Below, in pieces: positions 60,901-64,000 of a stretch of 64,000 nt of DNA (position 1 is its first letter; each line of letters opens with the position of its first letter). A model generated the notes under the pieces. The model searched no databases. It saw nothing but the letters and a program-made list of their open reading frames with translations, and had not been told where the DNA came from. Made by a program: the position numbers and the translations under genes. This DNA is from Bimastos eiseni (taxonomy: Eukaryota > Annelida > Clitellata > Crassiclitellata > Lumbricidae), in the NCBI GenBank assembly GCA_959347315.1, contig OY365809.1, positions 4,466,381 to 4,530,380 of the forward strand. The letters run 5' to 3'.

Positions 60901-61260
60901 GCCCTAGAGAGAGAGAGCCAGACAGACAGGCAGAGACAGGCAGATCGAGAGAGACATATAGGCAGAGGCATAGATAGAGGCATACAGAGATAGACCGGCA
61001 AACAGAGGCAGATACAAAGATAGAGGCAGACAGACAGAGACAGAGATAATTGGAGAGACACAATGCGAGAGATAGAGACAGAGAGACAGAGACAGAGAGA
61101 GTGAGAGAGAGACACACACAAAGAGAGGCGAAGACATACAGAGACACATACACAGACGGAAAGAGACAATACTGCGACATAGGCCTACATAGACAGAGAC
61201 AGCGGGATAAAGACACAGAAGGACACAGAGTGACTCGGAGACATAGAGAGAGACAGAGGC
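60901..61260. repeat. GA/GACA microsatellite tract
   Basis: GAGAGA, GACAGA and GAGGCA units over about 350 bp. Confidence 0.9.
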
Positions 61261-62366
61261 AAGTGCTTGTCTGGGCGTATTATGTGGAACAGATAAGCAG
61301 GTGATGATTAATTTTAACAACCTTTTGTTATTTTGTTAATCTCTTCCATTTTGACATCCGTCAGTCAGTCCATTCAGTTGGCAATCAACAGTTCCCTCTG
61401 TCTCCATATTTCACCCATCGCCCTGTTACACGTACGATAATGCAAAGTAACCGCATCACGTCAGTACTTTCGTTGGTTCCCCGTTTGCACGAGTTTTTAT
61501 CAGGTGCTTGTTTGGAAAATGGTGGTCAGTTTCTGTGTAATACAATAGTCTCTACATACAATGCAGCAACAACATAACACGATCGTCTGACGTTGGTAAG
61601 TCAATTGTGATGTGTGTACTCGCCTCAGAGGCGTTTGGTTCCTGGAAGCCTTGGAATTCCCAGGATTGTTAAACAAACATGGGAAAACATCTGGCTCGGT
61701 AGTCGTGGACATTGGACTGCTCTACAAACGTTACTTGCTCCGCTTGAAGCAGCAATGCCTTCCTGGCCGCTCTTCCTCTATTTGACACCATGTACCATGA
61801 ATTCATATGTTCGAACTCCTCCGCTATTCGCACTCAGGCAGTGCCAGTACTGCGCCTAGATAAAGGAGGAGGGGGACGCCAATGATTGTTGTTAGCACAT
61901 AGTGTCGTCAAACTGAAACTGACCAAACCATCATCTGGTTGTCTCAGCATAGAAAAGTCACTGCCGTAATGATCAGGGTCTTTATCTAATTGGTCTTAAT
62001 TTGCTTCATTCCTTCCCTACGCGCTTGAAAACCTTTCTCTTCGACCATAGTTTTGTACTGCCCGATTGCGATTTGCAACTTTTATTATATTTCAACTATT
62101 AATTATATAGGGCCTATCTGGTGCGCACCATTCATAGGCGCTTGTTCTCTGAAGCGGTGCTGTATAATTGAATTTACAATAATTTTTTACAATTTACAAC
62201 GTATTGTAATCCTGGTTGGCTGGCAATTACTGGGACGGGACGGTTGATTGCTTTAATCGTGGTAATCAGCCGTTGTGATCCAATCTCGATAGCTTGCCAG
62301 GTTCCTGGTTGATTGATTCGACGCTGGCTGTCGGTTGTTATGACGTAATCCTTGATTGATTGACAG
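61261..62366. other. End of the large tetraspanin intron
   Basis: A family B core lies at 61835-61885 and a tail-like motif (GGTGCTGTATAATTG) near 62155. Repeated TTGATTGATT motifs lie at 62245-62362, just before the exon acceptor. No other exon was recognised. Confidence 0.55.
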
Positions 62367-62582
62367 GTGCTCGGGTGGTTGTTGATTGGCTGTGGGGTCT
62401 GGTTACACATCTTCCCTGAGTCGTTCTCCTACAGTCCTCTTCTCGCTGACAATCCCATTGGTCCAATCGTCGTCCTTGATCGTCTGTCCGTTGCTCTTAT
62501 CGTCGTTGGAGTCATCGTCTTCGTCGTTGGATTCCTTGGCAGCTGCGGCACATGCACCGAGAGCGTCTGCTTCCTAGGATTC
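62367..62582 (+). CDS. Tetraspanin exon: TM1 end, small extracellular loop, TM2
   Basis: The 216-nt exon (72 codons, phase 0 at both ends) lies between TTGATTGACAG (AG at 62365-62366) and GTAAGTACC (GT at 62583-62584). It encodes VLGWLLIGCGVWL (end of TM1), a loop of about 25 residues (from HIFPESFSY) and TM2 (LSVALIVVGVIVFVVGFLG). SCGTCTESVCFLGF follows. FLG.CG...ES.C.LG is the tetraspanin signature at the end of TM2 (usually FLGCCGA.RE). Tetraspanins are four-pass membrane organisers that recruit integrins and other partners. TM3, the large loop with its CCG motif and TM4 must lie beyond the window. The second Cys of the usual CC pair is shifted (SCGTC). Confidence 0.9.
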
Positions 62583-64000
62583 GTAAGTACCACGTGATTA
62601 CAATGACGATAATAAGGGTGATACTGATGATTGTGATCATAAGGGTAATTACGGTGATTATGATGATTATATTGATCGTGATGACTGAATGGAGTGAATG
62701 ATAGTCAACGGTCTCTGTCTCTCTCAAAGTCTCCCTCACCGTCTGTATCTCTTTCTCGCTTTTCTCTATCTCTCTTTCTCCCTTGATCATGATGATTTTC
62801 TGGATTACGGTGATTATGATGAATGTGATGATTATCCGTGATATGGGTGACTATGGTGCTAATTATGATTTTCCTGATCATGATGAATATGGTGATTATG
62901 ATGAATATGGTGATTATGATGAATATGGTGATTATGATGAATATGGTGATTATGATGAATATGGTGATTATGATGAATATGGTGATCATGATGAATATGG
63001 TGATCGTGAAGAATATGGTGATTATGATGAATATGGTGATTATGATGAATATGGTGATTATGATGAATATGGTGATTATGATGATGATCATGATGAATAT
63101 GGTGATCATGATGAATATGGTGATTATGATGAATATGGTGATTATGATGAATATGGTGATTATGATGAATATGGTGATTATGATGAATACGGTGATTATG
63201 ATGAATATGGTGATTATGATGAATATGGTGATTATGATGAATATTGTGATTATGATGAATATGGTGTTTATGATGAATATGGTGATTATGATGAATATGG
63301 CGATTATGATGAATATGGTGATTATGATGAATATGGTGATTATGATGAATATGGTGTTTATGATGACTATGGTGATTATGATGAATATGGCGATTATGAT
63401 GAATATGGTGATTATGATGAATATGGTGACTATGATGAATATGGTGATCATGATGAATATTGTGATTATGATGAATATGGTGATTATGATGAATATGGTG
63501 ATCATGATGAGTATGGTGATTATGATGAATGTGATGATTATCCGTGATATGGGTGATTATGGTGCTAATTATGATTTTCCTGATCATGATGAATATGGTG
63601 ATTATGATGAATATGGTGATTATGATGAATATGGTGATTATGATGAATATGGTGATTATGATGAATATGCTGACTATGATGAATATGGTGATCATGATGA
63701 ATATTGTGATTATGATGAATATGGTGATTATGATGAATATGGTGATCATGATGAGTATGGTGATTATGATGAATGTGATGATTATCCGTGATATGGGTGA
63801 TTATGGTGCTAATTATGATTTTCCTGATCATGATGAATATGGTGATTATGATGAATATGGTGATTATGATGAATATGGTGATTATGATGAATATGGTGAT
63901 CATGATGTTAATGATGTCGTTGTTGCTATTGTACAATATGAGATGCACCCAAGGCCTCTGCTTTCTGAGATTCGTAATTGATCATGATAATTATGATGAT
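62583..64000. repeat. Tetraspanin intron dominated by an 18-bp minisatellite
   Basis: From about 62813 to 63910 the sequence is built of GATTATGATGAATATGGT units (18 bp, some 60 copies with variants). A distinct marker, TCCGTGATATGGGTGA plus ATTATGATTTTCCTGATC, recurs at 62835, 63541 and 63785. The array is therefore made of higher-order blocks about 706 and 244 bp long. Because 18 is divisible by 3, four or five frames stay open for hundreds of codons; these are not genes. Confidence 0.95.

Noticed and set aside
62705..63981. Frames of 250-317 codons on both strands rich in Asp/Tyr/Gly, Met/Ile/Val/Asn or His/Asn/Ile
   Set aside because: These are products of the 18-bp minisatellite in the tetraspanin intron, with no domain or splice evidence.

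Overview
This window reads as nuclear DNA of a metazoan, most likely a marine invertebrate and possibly a deuterostome (weak inference). Spliced exons sit in very long non-coding stretches. There are abundant microsatellites and minisatellites, a (TTAGGG)n telomere-type island, an L2/CR1-type LINE, tRNA-headed SINEs, hAT-type non-autonomous elements and a pogo/Tigger relic. The octamer TAGGCCTA occurs 11 times where about one is expected. There are no bacterial-style operons, and most long open frames are translations of simple repeats.

Two host genes can be supported. On the minus strand, 18131 to 14918, four exons with consistent splice phases encode a complete 363-residue type II membrane protein. 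It has a membrane anchor, a furin-type site and a C-terminal TNF-homology domain closest in motifs to ectodysplasin/Eiger. No collagen repeat separates the furin site from the TNF domain. On the plus strand, two exons (44776-45124 and 62367-62582) encode the start of a tetraspanin. They join in phase 0 inside transmembrane segment 1 across a 17.2-kb intron. The protein has an unusually long acidic N-terminal cytoplasmic part, its initiator exon is not identified, and the rest lies beyond the right edge.

Layout: 1-14.9 kb holds repeats, a short LINE fragment (9.4-9.7 kb) and a long purine-rich tract (10.7-12.7 kb). The TNF-ligand gene follows at 14.9-18.1 kb, with a SINE and degenerate tandem repeats in its introns. 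From 18 to 44.7 kb there is no recognised gene but many mobile-element traces. These are a 324-bp hAT element with a perfect 8-bp target duplication (22.4 kb), a perfect 71-bp-arm palindrome with a partial tandem copy (31.3-31.6 kb), and a broken LINE fragment carrying a 182-bp inserted element (32.3-33.1 kb). They also include a fold-back element with 51-bp inverted ends (33.5-34.0 kb), a pogo-like transposase relic (35.2-35.8 kb), a second hAT element (38.8 kb) and a SINE (39.5 kb). The tetraspanin intron (45.1-62.4 kb) holds an almost full-length but dead LINE in antisense (46.8-50.0 kb) and several repeat families. A 1.1-kb, 18-bp minisatellite fills the following intron. A short, diverged look-alike of the preceding exon end lies at 63.9 kb.

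The two genes face in opposite directions and are about 27 kb apart. Nothing in the sequence suggests that they work together. All functional statements rest on motif recognition by eye; no database search or computation was run.
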